Made by a program: the position numbers and the translations under genes. A stretch of 5,148 bases of DNA from Desulfurococcales archaeon (GTDB lineage: Archaea > Thermoproteota > Thermoprotei_A > Sulfolobales > Desulfurococcaceae), in NCBI GenBank assembly GCA_015522345.1, contig WAML01000151.1:1-5148 (forward strand), in the 5' to 3' direction. The notes under the pieces are model-generated. The model made no database searches and had not been told where the DNA came from. It worked only from the letters and a program-made list of their open reading frames with translations. Below, piece by piece: positions 5,135 to 5,148 of the stretch. The first letter of the stretch is position 1. Each line of letters opens with the position of its first letter.

Positions 5135-5148
5135 TTAAATCCCTATAC

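Overview
The window looks like chromosomal DNA from a hyperthermophilic archaeon of the phylum Thermoproteota, most likely Desulfurococcales and Staphylothermus-like. This assignment is inference from four things: AT-rich coding sequence, archaeal transcription factor E and Trm56, ribosome-binding sites of the GGTGA type, and a tRNA with a short bulge-helix-bulge intron and no encoded CCA.

Layout. Positions 2-178 are the C-terminal end of a GTPase, probably HflX. After a 118-nt gap with a plausible promoter, a tight same-strand operon runs from 297 to 2810: trm56 (tRNA C56 2'-O-methyltransferase), tfe (transcription factor E alpha), a DNA-cytosine-C5-methyltransferase-like protein, and a small SPOUT-like protein of the COG4080/DUF2122 type. 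Junctions are a 29-nt overlap, a 3-nt gap and a 1-nt overlap. A convergent tRNA-Glu(UUC) gene with a 15-nt intron follows on the minus strand (2880-2969). The 217-nt region up to 3186 holds divergent promoters for the tRNA and the next gene, and a perfect 11-bp inverted repeat. A 623-residue protein made almost entirely of CBS motifs fills 3187-5058, followed by a U-rich symmetrical hairpin.

How it fits together. The operon mixes translation (HflX-like GTPase, Trm56, SPOUT-like protein), transcription initiation (TFE) and a cytosine methyltransferase with no restriction enzyme beside it. Three of the four operon proteins look like nucleic-acid methyltransferases, probably S-adenosylmethionine-dependent. 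The most interesting points are the orphan methyltransferase tied to TFE, with a Dnmt2-like catalytic loop; the COG4080 protein, whose family carries a misleading nuclease label; the effector-less multi-CBS protein; and the repeat cluster between the tRNA and the CBS gene. I see no CRISPR array, insertion sequence or prophage, and no clearly new multi-gene system.
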